Source: Rhizobiaceae bacterium (GTDB lineage Bacteria > Pseudomonadota > Alphaproteobacteria > Rhizobiales > Rhizobiaceae). From it: a stretch of 64,000 nucleotides of DNA. The stretch spans positions 806,001-870,000 of the forward strand of contig JAEPQK010000002.1 of NCBI GenBank assembly GCA_017640615.1, in the 5' to 3' direction. A model generated the notes under the pieces. The model worked only from the letters and a program-made list of their open reading frames with translations, made no database searches and was not told the DNA's origin. Position 1 is the stretch's first letter, and every line of letters starts with the position of its first letter. Position numbers and translations under genes: made by a program. Below, piece after piece: positions 63,434 through 64,000 of the stretch.

Positions 63434-64000
63434 CTACATTGCGCGCTTGAGAAAGGCACGTGTCCTTTCTTCGCGCGGGTTGGAAAACAACTGCTCCGGC
63501 GGCGCCGATTCAATGATGCGGCCTTGATCGAGCACGCACACAAGGTCGGCTGCCTCCTTGGCGAATCCCATTTCATGGGTCGCCACCAGCATGGTCATGC
63601 CCTCCGCCTTAAGGGTCCGGATAGCATCGAGCACCTCGCCCACCAGCTCGGGATCGAGCGCGGAGGTCACCTCGTCGAACAGCATGACCTCGGGCTTCAT
63701 CGCCAAAGCTCGGATAATCGCGACCCGCTGCTGCTGACCGCCGGACAACTGGTCGGGGTAGTGCAGCATGCGGTCGGCAAGCCCGAAGCGTTCGAACAGA
63801 GCTTCTGCCTCCGGCATCAGCTCCTTGCGCGACTTGCGATGGACACGGCGCGGGGCAAGCATCACGTTTTCCAGCGCCGTCATGTGCGGAAACAGGTTGT
63901 AACTCTGGAACACAATGCCGATCCGCCGCCTGATCGGCTGCGGGTCGAGATCGGGATCGGCGATATCGAGCCCGTCGAGATAGATTTCGCCGTCGTCAAT
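63434..64000 (-). CDS. Amino acid ABC transporter ATP-binding protein, 5' end outside window
   Basis: These 188 codons are the C-terminal part of a polar-amino-acid ABC ATPase (GlnQ/HisP type, usually about 245 to 260 residues). The frame is open to the window edge, beginning IDDGEIYLDGLDI, so the Walker A motif lies beyond it. Visible motifs are the Q loop VFQSYNLFPHMTALENV, the signature LSGGQQQRVAI, Walker B EVMLFDEVTSALDPE and the switch His in VATHEMGFA. The ending NPREERTRAFLKR is typical of the family. The other transporter subunits are presumably upstream, outside the window. It precedes the N-formylglutamate amidohydrolase gene by 62 bases. Confidence 0.93.
   Translation of the reverse strand: MDDGEIYLDGLDIADPDLDPQPIRRRIGIVFQSYNLFPHMTALENVMLAPRRVHRKSRKELMPEAEALFERFGLADRMLHYPDQLSGGQQQRVAIIRALAMKPEVMLFDEVTSALDPELVGEVLDAIRTLKAEGMTMLVATHEMGFAKEAADLVCVLDQGRIIESAPPEQLFSNPREERTRAFLKRAM

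Overview
The window looks like the chromosome of a high-GC alphaproteobacterium of the Hyphomicrobiales, most likely the Mesorhizobium/Nitratireductor/Phyllobacteriaceae group. This rests on the block glmU-glmS-DUF502 / recG / sdhE-mfd, rhizobial-type protein sequences, dense packing with many 4-base overlaps, and a DMSP-lyase-family cupin that would suit a marine or saline member. The genus is an inference from gene content only.

Layout. 1-2088: the end of a peptide-binding protein gene and a FrnE/DsbA-like oxidoreductase. 2089-13334: housekeeping genes mfd, sdhE, recG, a DUF502 membrane protein, glmS, glmU, a CcdA-type membrane protein and a small membrane protein. 13371-16366: an accessory patch with a candidate small RNA, an acyltransferase, a displaced 38-base 3' end of tRNA-Lys, a second acyltransferase broken by one in-frame TGA, and the intact tRNA-Lys(TTT). 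Together these look like the scar of a tRNA-integrated island. 16491-20914: the Anbu operon (ancestral proteasome-like protease, transglutaminase, alpha-E protein, circularly permuted ATP-grasp). It is interrupted by a four-helix-bundle gene bracketed by inverted arrays of GGCARTN-like heptamers.

21581-37197 is a large catabolic locus. On the minus strand run a hydantoin-type racemase, an ABC dipeptide transporter (binding protein, two permeases, two ATPases), a quinone-reductase-like protein, HyuB, HyuA and an M20 dipeptidase. On the plus strand lie an IclR-family regulator and an M28 peptidase. The transporter's binding protein appears to be circularly permuted. A 12-base core motif is shared by the two promoter regions that flank the IclR gene. 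The likely sense is uptake and breakdown of small peptides or cyclic amides (hydantoin or oxoproline type); the true substrate is unknown.

37391-42330 is a photolyase / FAD oxidoreductase / DUF1365 / cyclopropane-synthase-like operon typical of light and oxidative-stress lipid modification. 42390-51651 holds a GT83-like glycosyltransferase, a 2',3'-cyclic nucleotidase, NADH dehydrogenase II, an MscS channel, an MFS transporter, and an Lrp regulator divergent from alanine dehydrogenase across a perfect 15-base inverted repeat. 51900-64000 holds an OmpA-domain protein, a GNAT enzyme, a mercaptopyruvate sulfurtransferase, the DMSP-lyase-family cupin, AlaX, cysteine synthase, an SDR, an alpha/beta hydrolase, DUF1697, TrkH, adenine deaminase, N-formylglutamate amidohydrolase and a truncated amino-acid ABC ATPase.
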